Positions 1-10,194 of a DNA stretch of 64,000 bases are shown one piece after another. This DNA is from Sipunculus nudus (Eukaryota; Annelida; Sipuncula; Golfingiida; Sipunculidae): contig CM049306.1 of assembly GCA_026874595.1 (NCBI GenBank), forward strand, positions 24,915,519 to 24,979,518. Reading direction: 5' to 3'. A model generated the notes under the pieces. It saw only the letters and a list, made by a program, of their open reading frames with translations, searched no databases and was not told the origin of the DNA. Position 1 is the first letter of the stretch. Each line of letters opens with the position of its first letter. The translations under genes were made by a program, and so were the position numbers.

Positions 1-14
1 AACTTGTGACTCAC

Positions 15-120
15 CATTTCTCTTGTATAAAACACACCCCTATTAGGAAAGGTTTTAACTTCTCGCTGATAGGGCTGTGGAGCTGCACTAAGGCTAGGAA
101 CGAATTATTGATCTGGACCT
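15..120 (-). CDS. Candidate internal exon, unknown gene
   Basis: On the minus strand a strong polypyrimidine tract (about positions 150-123) ends in CACAG at the 121/120 border. A GTGAGT donor begins at position 14. The enclosed 106 bases are open in one frame only (phase: two bases, 34 codons, two bases). They read VQINNSFLALVQLHSPISEK and continue with KPFLIGVCFIQEK. I do not recognise the peptide, and it does not resemble any part of protein kinase C, the only gene identified in the window. An open stretch of 34 codons is not rare by chance, so support comes mainly from the two good splice borders. Confidence 0.22.
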
Positions 121-180
121 CTGTGTATGACAGAAATGGGAAGAAATCCATAAAATAAGTGGCTTTAAACACCCCCCATG

Positions 181-2049
181 ACAAGCTGTATCCAAAGGAG
201 TATTTCTTTTGAGCTTCTTCTCGACAGCACCTACCAATTACTTCTGCTGACTGTGATAACTGCTGTTTACTGCGATCAGATCCTCGTTCAGTCTATCTTG
301 AATGTTATAAAACATTCACAACGGTTTCTCAGGCAATCCCTACACAGATTTATTGCAGATAATCCAATTTCGGAATCACTACAGAGAAGTTCATAAGAAG
401 ATGCAAAATCGAATGTTTTATGTAAAACAATATTTCACAGTGTTCATTCAATCCAATGTTCAATAAACGAGAATAGGTTAATCTAATTAATCTACAATGC
501 CATGGAAACCATACATTGGTGTATTATAAAGTGATGCTTGATAAGATCCAATATGATTTACGTTATCAAGATGTCAGATATAAAAGAAAGAGAAAGAAAT
601 TAAGATTTACTAGGCACTGAGATCTGATAAATTTTTGGGACTTTTGTAAATCTTCCTGTGAGAATCTGCAAATCTTATTAAGGCCAGGGCTGTAAAAACA
701 CATCAGTAAACTGATATGCTGTGTTAGGACTATGAAGCACTCAAGGCTGGTTAAAACTTATGAAGTACCAAATAAAAAGTTTGGACTTGAGTACTTTGTG
801 TGTGTGTATATCCCCATTTGAATATTACTGCAAACTTACTTGCATGCTATCTTTATATCTAACAGATCATACAACCATGTTGATTGCCTGCAAGAGATAC
901 TTAGTTGCACAAATTTGTTGTACATTAGTTCTCACTTATATCTCACCAGGAAAATTTATTACTGGGATGTCACAGAAATCATTATTATTAAAACAATATT
1001 TAACACAGATAATTGACACTGGAGAGATTGGCTAATTAAAAGAGAGGATTTCTAGATGTCAAATTGTGGTTGTCTTACAAAGTTATAGGGAAGTAAAGCA
1101 TTAAATCTAAAGTTTGAAGGTTAGATACATTAAGTGTATAACACAAGGTTAAAATATAAGTGGTATTGCAACGCAATTTGCGACTCAAAATGGCCCAGCT
1201 GCAAAACAATTTCCGTTTCCTATCGCTGTGTCTGCAATTCACCTAAAATGCAGGTCTTGCCTTTTGAGGAGAACGATTTCTTGGACACCCCTGCATGGTG
1301 TAATGCAGCATAAACAAGAGTACCCATATCAGAAACACAACTGCGTGATAAAAGACCATGGCATTAGGTTAATTCTCCTGTGAGCGAGTTTCTTAAAACA
1401 ATGTATAAACTAACACATGCTTGCTGCATAATTAAGTTTTCTGGAAAGCTAATCCTATTAACACCTGTGACACCTGACCTACATGCCCAATGGTTGACAT
1501 TGTAGTGAAGTCATTTAACCCATGCATCCATTTGTTGCCCTCCACATTATTTGAATAGACGTCATCTGACCTCCGACCCTACCGGTGTAACTAGCTGTTG
1601 TGTTTTTGCACTGACAAAAAAAACACTTCACTGGAATGGACAAGCTGTAAAGCATTTACCAATGTGAATCAGAAAGTAAAATATTTGTAATTATTTTAGC
1701 AAAAATGTTCATTAAACGGGCTGTAGGCACTTTCAATGTGCCATTTTTTACCATTTCATCAAAATCATAACCAGCTCAAACATACTGCCTGCAATGTCGA
1801 TCTTTTATATCGTCAGTGACAATGCAACATTATAGTAGTCTGTCGAATTCCTGATTACGCTTAAATGCGATGGAAAATAAAAATAAACAGTAAGTTCTTA
1901 TGCCTGATATCCTATAATCTGATCCCCTTTGCCAGGCATTTGGTTCTGTCACATGTGATAAAACGCTCACATAGGTCTATATATCTGCCCAAGGTACAGA
2001 GACTGTGATGGGTGAATCCCCGTAAAAAAGTCCGGCCCTTGTCAACAAA
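181..2049. other. Unassigned AT-rich DNA
   Basis: No gene, repeat array or mobile element end is recognised. A short frame starting at 1190 (18 codons, then stop) and a weak splice-like segment near 834-882 on the minus strand are compatible with chance. Confidence 0.5.
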
Positions 2050-4485
2050 ACAAGTGACCCATGGGTCATGACACTCAGCTGCCAAGCATGACCTGTGACA
2101 TCATGGACTGAGATTCACAACTTCCAGTCAAATTTTGAAGAACCAATTTGCCAATTTGTTGAAAATTTTCTATGACAACAGAAATATATATCACCTATGT
2201 CTGGTTAAAACACAGTGAATTGATGGTCTGAGGAAAATGCATGATTGTTAAGCTATCAGGAACTATTCCAACAGCTTGCTTGAAACCTGTCAGTCTCAAA
2301 GGAACACCACAAAGGGCAAAAATAAGATCAAAATATATAGCAAAAATCAAGGAAATACATGCAAGAATTATTGAGAAACAGGTGCTTCTGTATGAATTTT
2401 TATTTAATACAAGCCAACTGTACTGCACTTTTATAAATGATGGTAATATTTATTCAGAAATATTTGACCCAATCCTTTACAATATTACATAAATATACAT
2501 CCAACTGCATTCACTTTAACTATTCTTGAGATAATATGATCAAAAGGAATTAAAAGATGGTTGCCTGGTGGCCATATTGGACTTCTGACAAGTCTAAAAT
2601 CAGACAACAAACATTCTCTAAATCGGACCAAACATTAAAGAAAAATTACTGAAACTGCACTAAAGAAAGAATTTCTAAGGTGGCTAACTGGCAGACATAA
2701 TGGATTTCTGACAAGTATGACATTTGATATCCCACATTCTCCAATAAGAGACCACACTTGGGGCAAATTATCCAGTAATGAATGCCCAAAATAATTCAAA
2801 AGGCATGTCCAGGCCCTCATATCAGATTTATAGATATGCAATTGTAAAAAGTGTAAGTCCAATATTTTTTATTATCACTCTGCTTTTCAATGGGGTCAGC
2901 AGGGTAGGTAAACTGCCAAACCTTAAAGAAAAGAAATGCAGAAAGCATGACTAAGAGTCTTGAAATGAAACAAAAAGCCATCCTAAATCAAGGTACACAT
3001 CCACATATTATGAGAACAAATACTTGCTTTTATATGTGGTGATACATATTAAAATATTCAGATATCTAGGAAACTAAGTTTATTGCTAGGATTCCATAAA
3101 ATAAACTGCAAAATGTTCCCATCATCTTATAAATCAGTAGCTAAACCTTAATACTATACTCTCATAGTCTTAATGCCTGGCTGAAGCATTCTGACAACAG
3201 TGTTTTTGTTATGAAGTAAGGAGGTACTTATCACTGAGCCTTATCACTTAATAGGCTGATACAAAAGGGAGTCATATGTCACCAGTGTCACTCACAATTA
3301 CAGCCACACAGGGAGATGTACCAGCTGGAGTGGGATGGTTATATATACAAGAAAAATAGAGATGGTCTATAAAATAAGTAATTGTGAACATCCCTGACCT
3401 ATGACCTTGGCCTTTTGCCCATATATCAACTGGATTCTTTCTAAATGATGGGTAACTACTAACCACTTAAATCTGGTGTAATTACTTGGCAACCAATGGG
3501 TGAATAACTTTGACCTGCAACCTTAAACCTGCTGACCAGCTGACCCCAAAATCAATAAGTTATTTATTCAAGCAAAAATACCAATAAATATGAAGTTTGA
3601 GTCAAACTGAGTGATGCATAGATGTGGCATATGTGAAAGACTGAAGGTTTGGGTTGAACAGTTACACTTGAAATATGCTCACAAGCATTTAGAACAATTA
3701 AATATTGTGACCTTGACCTTTGACTTTTTGACCTCAACATCAATAGGCTTCTTCCCTTTTTGGTAGGTAAGCCATATATGACAGATGGAAGGTACAGATT
3801 GAAAAGTTTGCCTGAAAATGACTCCACGCAAGAAGTGGGTGCTGTGAACTTGACCTTTGACCTCAAAATCAACAGGTCTTTTCCCCTGTTGGCAGAGAAG
3901 CGATATCAGTGCTGGAAAGTTTGGAATGAAAAGTCTAGCTTGAAATGTGTCCACAATCTTTTCAAAGAAGTGGATCCTGTGACCCTGACCTTTGACCTTG
4001 TGACCTCAAAATCTAAAGGATTCTTCTCCAACTTAGTAGGTGAGCTATATGTGAAAAATCAAAGTATTGGGATGAAATGGTTGGCTTAAAATGCATCCAC
4101 AGGCTTTTCAAAGAAGAGGCTCCTGTGACCTTGACCTTTGACCTTTTGACCTAAAAAAAATTATGGTTCTTCCCCTGTTGGTAGGTGAGCTGTATGTGAA
4201 AGATGGAAGATTTGGGATGAAAATTTTGTCTCAAAGAGTTATTTCTGGGGGGTGCAAACACACCCCATAACTTTGAGAATATAGGTCGCAGTGACCTAAT
4301 TTCAGGTTTGCAAGGAGATCTTTTTATAACCTCTAAGACTGCATAGGGTTCATGGCCCTAGCCCCTACGGTTACGATTTGTGCCCTGCTAACGGACGGCC
4401 GGCCGGATGGACAGACAGAAGGACGCCGGACAAAGACCCATCGCTATAGCCCAGCATGACTGAAAGTCAGCTGAGCTAAAAAAAA
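2050..4485 (+). mobile_element. Helitron-like (HINE/pearl-type) element, family a
   Basis: The 5' end reads ACAAG followed by a 14-base perfect palindrome (TGACCCATGGGTCA, 2055-2068) and CTCAGCTG at 2074-2081. The 3' end has a GACGG-rich run (about 4390-4432), then an imperfect hairpin at 4447-4478 whose right arm contains CAGCTGAG, the reverse complement of the 5' motif, then an A run. This is the plan of the family d elements at 14801 and 35391. Internally there is a diverged two-unit repeat around 2555-2800 and a TGACC-rich tandem array at 3695-4250. That both ends belong to one 2.4 kb insertion is inferred from end matching; the middle may contain unrelated sequence. There is no coding capacity. 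Confidence 0.6.
3695..4250 (+). repeat. TGACC-rich tandem array, ~140 bp units
   Basis: Four diverged units of about 135-145 bases begin near 3709, 3844, 3979 and 4125. Each opens with a TGACC(T)TTGACCTTTGACC block, followed by a CAATAGG/TTCTTCCCC segment, GGTAGGTGAGCTATATGTG and GGGATGAAA. The array is the core of the family a element. A related array is at 48590-49220. Perfect TGACCTTTGACCT blocks occur at 3851, 3986 and 4132. Confidence 0.8.
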
Positions 4486-4500
4486 CATGTTTTTGTTTCG

Positions 4501-4905
4501 CAGGGCTTGATATTAATTTATTATTTTAATATCTGCCAAGTAGGGCAAGTGACAACTAGCTTTTTCTTGCCCTACATGAATTTTTACTTGTCCAACAAAA
4601 TCAGTAATCATGGCCACAACCATAAAAAATTCGATCCACATGATTTTTTTTGTTATTTTTCTCTTTTGCATTTCAATAGATTAAAACATGCATGTAATCA
4701 AAGCTAGAGGTTTTTAAATATGATTTCACTTCTCCAGAAAAGAAAGTGGCCAACTTGAGATTGGTCAAGATTCATGCCTTTGTGTAAAGGTTTATGTTGC
4801 ACCCACTTTCACAGACGGGCAACTAGGAATTAACCCACTGTGGGTTGCCCTACTACCATTTTTACTTGCCCAGGGCAAGCGGTTAACCATTAATGTCAAG
4901 CCCTG
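4501..4905. mobile_element. MITE with CAGGGCTTGA terminal repeats, copy 1
   Basis: The left end CAGGGCTTGATATTAA and right end TTAATGTCAAGCCCTG are inverted repeats of 16 bases with one mismatch. Flanks TTTCG (left) and TTTCA (right) suggest a five-base target duplication with one change. The interior is rich in GGGCAAGT / ACTTGCCC motifs. The element lies 15 bases after the 3' end of the family a element. No transposase is encoded. The CAGGG terminus is common among hAT-type elements, but the apparent five-base duplication does not fit the usual eight, so no superfamily is assigned. Confidence 0.75.
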
Positions 4906-5210
4906 TTTCAAATTATTTTTGGAAGGTTATCAATAATATCATACAAATATAAAAACAGCCCATATTAACAGATCTCTCAAACTTGTCATGTTTCTAAAAA
5001 AGAGACTAAGTGACGCAATGTTATATAGAATGTAGCAAACCGTGCTGTTAAAGGATCTTCCAAACTGTCATTGACAGCCCATTTATTTAAACTTTAATGC
5101 TTTGGTGGAAAATGCAGATATTTATAAAAAAAATTATGAAAATAATATATTAGTGAGTTCCATGCAAAGTTAACATGTTTCTTTAGGTGTCAAAGGTGAC
5201 CCATGTATTA

Positions 5211-6430
5211 ACTAGACATTTCTTGGCACCGCTGGTGCCATAGTATCGCCAGAAAAATGAGGATTTGTGGTATTTTGTTGATATAATGTGATGTATTTGT
5301 ATTTTAGCAATGAATGTGAGAAACATTTGTACAAAATATAGGAATATTTTGGATTGGGAAGGACAATTGATCAAAGGGTTTTTGACTTATAATGCTCACA
5401 GTGCTGTCAAGTGGCCCTTTTTAAGATATTCATGATTTTGTTTTTCACCAAATATGGGAATATTCAAGGTCAAGGTCACTCTCATAGTCACGGTCATGAC
5501 CCCAAATCAATAAACTGCATTCCAAAATATCCAACATTTGAAAAAAAAAATTAAATTAAAAAAAAATAATTTAAATTAAATTAAATTTTAAAATTAAATT
5601 TAAAATAAAATATACCTCATTCCATAAACCATATCTATATACATGCATAACATGAAAGAAATCTGTCCATTACTGTTTGACTTATAATGCTCACAGTATA
5701 TACTGTCAAGTGGCAATGATGGGGTATTCAAAGGCGCAAAAAACAAGAAAAGGACAACAGGTGGCGCCACCTATCTTCTGCAAAAGACAAAACTATCCAA
5801 GATCTTCCGTCAACTTGATTTTTGGACCAATCCATGTATCCCTTTTTAAGATATTCATGAATTTATGTGATTTTCACCATATATGGTAATATTCAAGGTC
5901 AAAGCCACTCAAAGGAAAGGTCATGACCCCAATTTTAATATACATCATCCCATAACCCATACCTATGTACATGCATAATATTAAAGAAATCTGTCAATCA
6001 GTTTTTGACTTGTGATGCTAAAAGTACTGTCAAGTGGCAATGATGGGGTATTAAACGGCACAAAAACAAGAAAAGGATACTAGGTGGCACCACCAGTTTC
6101 TGGTACATGACATCACTATCCAAGATCTTTGTCCAACTTGATTTTTGGATAAATCCATGAAAGATTTCTTGAGATATTTTAGAATTTGTGTGATTTTCCC
6201 CAAAAATGGATCTATTCAAGGTCAAGATCATTCTCCTAGTTGAGGCCATGACCCCATTTTAAATAGGCTTCGTCCTCTCACCTTTATCTATAAATGTGTC
6301 AAGTTTGAAAAAGATCCTTGAAATATTTTTTTAGTTATTGTGTCCAAAAGATATCTCTGCGGGGGCGGCGGCGGCGGCGCAACCGTGCCTAAACCATAGT
6401 ATCTCCAGACTATGTCTGGCGATACAATTA
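5211..6430 (+). mobile_element. Helitron-like element, family b
   Basis: The 5' end starts ACTAGACATT, with a hairpin TGGCACC-GCT-GGTGCCA at 5224-5240 and GTATCGCCAGA at 5243-5253. The 3' end has a GGC-rich run at 6359-6380, then a hairpin at 6399-6425 with left arm GTATCTCCAGAC, loop TAT and right arm GTCTGGCGATAC. The right arm contains TCTGGCGATAC, the exact 11-base reverse complement of the 5' motif. The body holds tandem units whose shared start (GACTTATAATGCTCACAG) recurs at about 5383, 5679 and 6007, with a GGTGGCGCCACC core at about 5760 and a variant near 6085. An AAATT-rich simple repeat sits at 5530-5620. It is non-coding. Confidence 0.78.
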
Positions 6431-7378
6431 ATGCAGCTCTGCATATTCATTATAATAATTGTACATACTGCAGATGCATGGCAATATCATTTGAGCCCTA
6501 CAACAAGGAATAGACTTGCAATTTTATATTCTTTATTTCATCAGGCCTTTATAGTATTTTGGATGGCTTTCTAAGCTTTTCCTGGACCTCATATCAAATT
6601 TATTTGACAAGTTTTAACTCTTTTTCTCATGAGAAAATCTATTTTTACAGAATGTTTACACTGATCTCCTTTACACTTCATGCTGCAGTTAACTGCCAAC
6701 ATTCGTCTTCCTGGGACACTTGTACTCTGTCACCTGGAAAACTAATTAATTCTTCTTATTTTTTTTAGAGTTTCCCTTAATTCACATTAAAACCATGTCA
6801 TATTAAGAGAAACTATTTTTACCCAGGCATTAAAAGGAACAAAAGGTAAATTATATTTAAGGTCGGCACTGTTCAGGAACTGACTCACCCATTTTGGGTG
6901 ACCAGGTTAATTTGGGACCATTTGTCCAATTAAGCTGGATCAGCCTGCTTTAACCTACCAGAAATATGAATTTAACCTGACTTATAAATTTATCTCCGTT
7001 TTACACACATTTTAGGGCTTGTCCATCCTCATCCTTAAGGTCTACCATATTTGTGTTCACCTTGTACTCTGTTCCACCAATCTTTAACCAAATATTATTT
7101 GTAAAAGTTTATATTTTTCAGTAATTTCCTAGGAAGCTGCATATGAAAGTGACAGCCTAAGAGAGCAATTAAGAATTTTACAATTAATCTCTGGTTTATG
7201 TTTCACTACTTTTCAGACTCTTTACAATGATTAGATATGGCACAGCATGAGTAGTCATCTTTGTTTAAGCACCATCTAATCAACAACTGTCAGGTGTGGC
7301 TGTTTTTGCCTGTGACCAATAATCCTGACTTCCATAAGTAGGGATGATATGTTGTAAACTGATTGCTCATGTTTAACA
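6431..7378. other. Unassigned AT-rich DNA
   Basis: No recognised feature; the short frames overlapping 6338-6768 run into the end of the family b element and look accidental. Confidence 0.5.
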
Positions 7379-7562
7379 ACAAGGCCTACAGGCCTAATGC
7401 AAACCTGTGCAAAGTTTGGGAGTATGAATGGAGGTTTATTTTTAAAATTTAATATTGATCCTTTTAAGTCCTGCATATCTACCTTAGTCATTATGATTTC
7501 AGCAAAATGGACCTTTCGGACCTGGAAGTTTCAGACTAGGACATTTTAAACTAGAATACGGG

Positions 7563-7579
7563 TAGTCGACAAGCGACTA
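7563..7579 (+). repeat. 5' hairpin of the nested family h head
   Basis: TAGTCG-ACAAG-CGACTA forms a perfect six-pair stem. The equivalent at 17270-17284 reads TAGTCA-GAG-TGACTA, with both stem sides changed so pairing is kept. At 42451-42467 one side is mutated. Confidence 0.75.
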
Positions 7580-7699
7580 TGTGTATCCGCAGAAATCAGA
7601 GTGGGACGGGTGAAGTGAGGCATGGATTAAGTAGCAAGGGGAAAAGCGTGAGGTGTGTTGCATATTAGCATGGATGTCTGCAGAGTAAACATGAATGTA

Positions 7700-9420
7700 G
7701 GTGGTGCCACCTGTCATAAAATGTAGAAGCCTGTCCAGGATGTATAAACCTGCAAAATTTCAGGTGGTAAGTCAAACCACTTCTGAGGTATGAGTGATTT
7801 TATCCCAAGGCAGATGAACAGATAGACGCTGTGTATATGTGGTTGCAGGTGGCACCACCGGTTTTACCTGTGATGAAGAGCTATGTGAGATCTATACACA
7901 TGTAAAATTTTGGCCCAATCAGTCTAACGGTTCCCGAGATATGAGCTTGGATGTCTGCAGAGTAAACCTGAATGTAGGTGGCGCCACCTGTCAAAAAATT
8001 GAGAAAGCTTTCCAGGATGCATAAACCTGCAACATTTCAGGTGGATATGTCAAACCACTGCTGAGATATGAGTGATTTTACGCTAGGCAGATGAACAGAT
8101 GGATGCTGTGCATAAATGGTTGCAGGTGGCCCCACCAGTTTTGCCTATGATGAAGAGCTATGTGAGATCTATACACATGCAAAATTTTGGCCCAATTGGT
8201 CGAACGGTTCCCAAGATATGAGCTTGGATGTCTGCAGAGTAAACCTGAATGTAGGTGGCGCCACCTGTCATAAAATTGAGAAAGCTTTCCAGGATGTATA
8301 AACCTGCAACATTTCAGGTGGATATGTCAAACCACTGCTGAGATATGAGTGATTTTACGCCAAGGCAGATGAACAGATGGATGCTGTGCATAAATGGTTG
8401 CAGGTGGCCCCACCAGTTTTGCCTATGATGAAGAGCTATGTGAGATCTATACACATGCAAAATTTTGGCCTAATTGGTCAAACAGTTGCCGAGATATGAG
8501 CTTGGATGTCTGCAGAGTAAACCTGAATGTAGGTGGTGCCACCTGTCATAAAATCAAGAAAGCTGTCCAGGATGTATAAACCTGCAAAATTTCAGGTGGA
8601 AAAGTCAAACCACTGCTGAGATGTGAGTGATATCATCCCAAGGCAGATGAACTGATGGACGCTGTGCAAAAATGGTTGCAGGTGGCACCACCAGTTTTGC
8701 CTATGATGAAGAGCTATATGAGATCTATACACATGCATAATTTTGGCCCAATCGGTCAAACAGTTCCCAAGATATGAGCTTGGATGTCTGCAGAGTAAAC
8801 GTGAATGTAGGTGGCGCCACCTGTCATGAATCGAGAAAGCTGTCCAGGATGTATAAACCTACTTAATTTCAGGTGGATAAATCAAACCACTGCTGAGATA
8901 TGAGTGATATCATCCCAAGGCAGATGAACAGATGGATGCTGTGCATAAGTGGTTGCAGGTGGTGCCACCAGTTTTGCTTATGATGACGAGCTATGTGAGA
9001 TCTATACACATGCAAAATTTTGGCCCAATCGGTCAAACAGTTCCCGAGATATGAGCTTGGCATAGATATGAGTGAGGCATGGATTGTGGCAAGGGGAATA
9101 GCGTGAGGTGTGTTGCATATTAGCATGGATGTCTGCAGAGTAAATCTGAATGTAGGTGGTGCCACCTGTCATAAAATCGAGAAAGCTGTCCAGGATGTAT
9201 AATCCTGCAAAATTTCAGGTGGATAAGTCAAACCACTGCTGAGATATGAGTGATATTATCCCAAGGCAGATGAACAGATGGACGCTGTGCAAAAATGGTT
9301 GCAGGCGGCACCACCATTTTTAGTGTATGTTATAAAGCTATCAAAGGGCTACATTTGTGCAAAATTTTAAGCCCGATCGGTCAAACGGTTCCCCAGATAT
9401 GCTGATTTATGTGTGGAAAC
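7700..9420 (+). repeat. 277 bp tandem array with GGTGGCGCCACC cores
   Basis: About six units repeat every 277-278 bases, anchored at 7700, 7977, 8254, 8531 and about 8808, with a last one near 9155. Each unit has two GGTGGYGCCACC palindromes, followed by TGTCATAAAATCGAG and by AGTTTTGCCTATGATGA respectively, about 129 and 148 bases apart. Both halves carry CAAAATTT and GAGATATGAG at matching positions, so the unit is an old dimer of roughly 138 bases. The 61-residue frames at 7839, 8116 and 8394 are a by-product of this repeat, not genes. Near 9075-9135 a copy of the leader sequence (7615-7680) interrupts the array. Confidence 0.9.
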
Positions 9421-9595
9421 GGACGCACAAATGGACGCTGGGCACGAGGAAAGGTCAGAGGTCAATCAAAAATGAGGGCGTACCAGATCACATGTGACCT
9501 GATGATAAACCCAATTCACTTAAAATGCAATTAAACCAAGTTTTTTCAAACAGTTGAAAGATATAGTTCCAATCATCTGGGAATTCTGCATCTAA

Positions 9596-9655
9596 ACATT
9601 GTGTCTAGACATCTAGACACTGTGTCTAGACGTCTAGACACATTGTTTAGACACA
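9596..9655. repeat. TCTAGAC palindrome cluster
   Basis: Five TCTAGAC-type motifs occur in about 60 bases, including the 18-base perfect palindrome TGTCTAGACGTCTAGACA. A diverged counterpart is at 44405-44466 in the second family c copy. Confidence 0.85.
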
Positions 9656-10194
9656 CACCCCCCAGAGCCAGGTCAGTTGCCATGGTGATGTCTGGACCCA
9701 ACCTGTTTGTATTGAGTGACCTCTTGACTTGGCTGCTGAAACTCAGCATGGGGTCAAATCTGTTTTCAAATACAGAAAGCCTTTTTCAATTGGCTACAAT
9801 TTTTTTTTAAAACTGTATTTACCCAATCTATTCTTATAAAACTGGCAGAACCCTGCCATAGAATAATTCTTGTAAAGTTTAAACCAATCAGCTTAACAGT
9901 TTCATCATATTAGAAATATTGGACAATTTGGCTGGACAGTTTCAGAGAAGAAGATTTTTAAAGGTTTTTAAAGCTTTTTCTCTTTAAAATCTAAATTAAT
10001 GCAGATACCCAATAATAAGCTCCAGGGCACCAAGTTTCACGTGTGACTAATTCTTACATGTAATTTGGAGCTGCTAGCTCCGACGGTTTCTGACTTACAG
10101 CCATGGACGGCGGAAAGCCAGCCCTGGACGGTGGACGGCTGACAATGGAAGGACGACGCTGCGCCATCGCATAAGCTCACAGGTTCGCTTAAAA

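Larger units (their letters stand above)
7379..10194 (+). mobile_element. Composite Helitron-like element, family c copy 1
   Basis: The 5' end reads ACAAGG with a GGCCTACAGGCC palindrome at 7383-7394 and GCAAACCTGTG at 7399-7409. The 3' end reads CACAGGTTCGC (10178-10188) then TTAAAA, which pairs with the 5' motif (exactly so in copy 2). A family h head (ACTAGAATACGGG, from 7550) and its 277 bp array lie inside, but the family h 3' hairpin is missing. Next come a TCTAGAC palindrome cluster (about 9596-9655), a segment matching 44465-44700, and a GACGG-rich run near 10105-10160. The same order of parts occurs at 42266-45261, so the composite multiplied as one unit. Confidence 0.8.

Noticed and set aside
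1190-1250. Possible small start exon (MAQLQNNFRFLSLCL)
   Set aside because: Stops after 18 codons, no donor follows, and no promoter features are seen.
7839-8579. Family of 61-residue proteins starting MVAGG at 7839, 8116 and 8394 (and 42728, 43007, 43838)
   Set aside because: They recur exactly with the 277 bp repeat, begin just upstream of the GGTGGC palindrome, and opposite-strand frames are equally open; changes are not biased to synonymous sites by eye.
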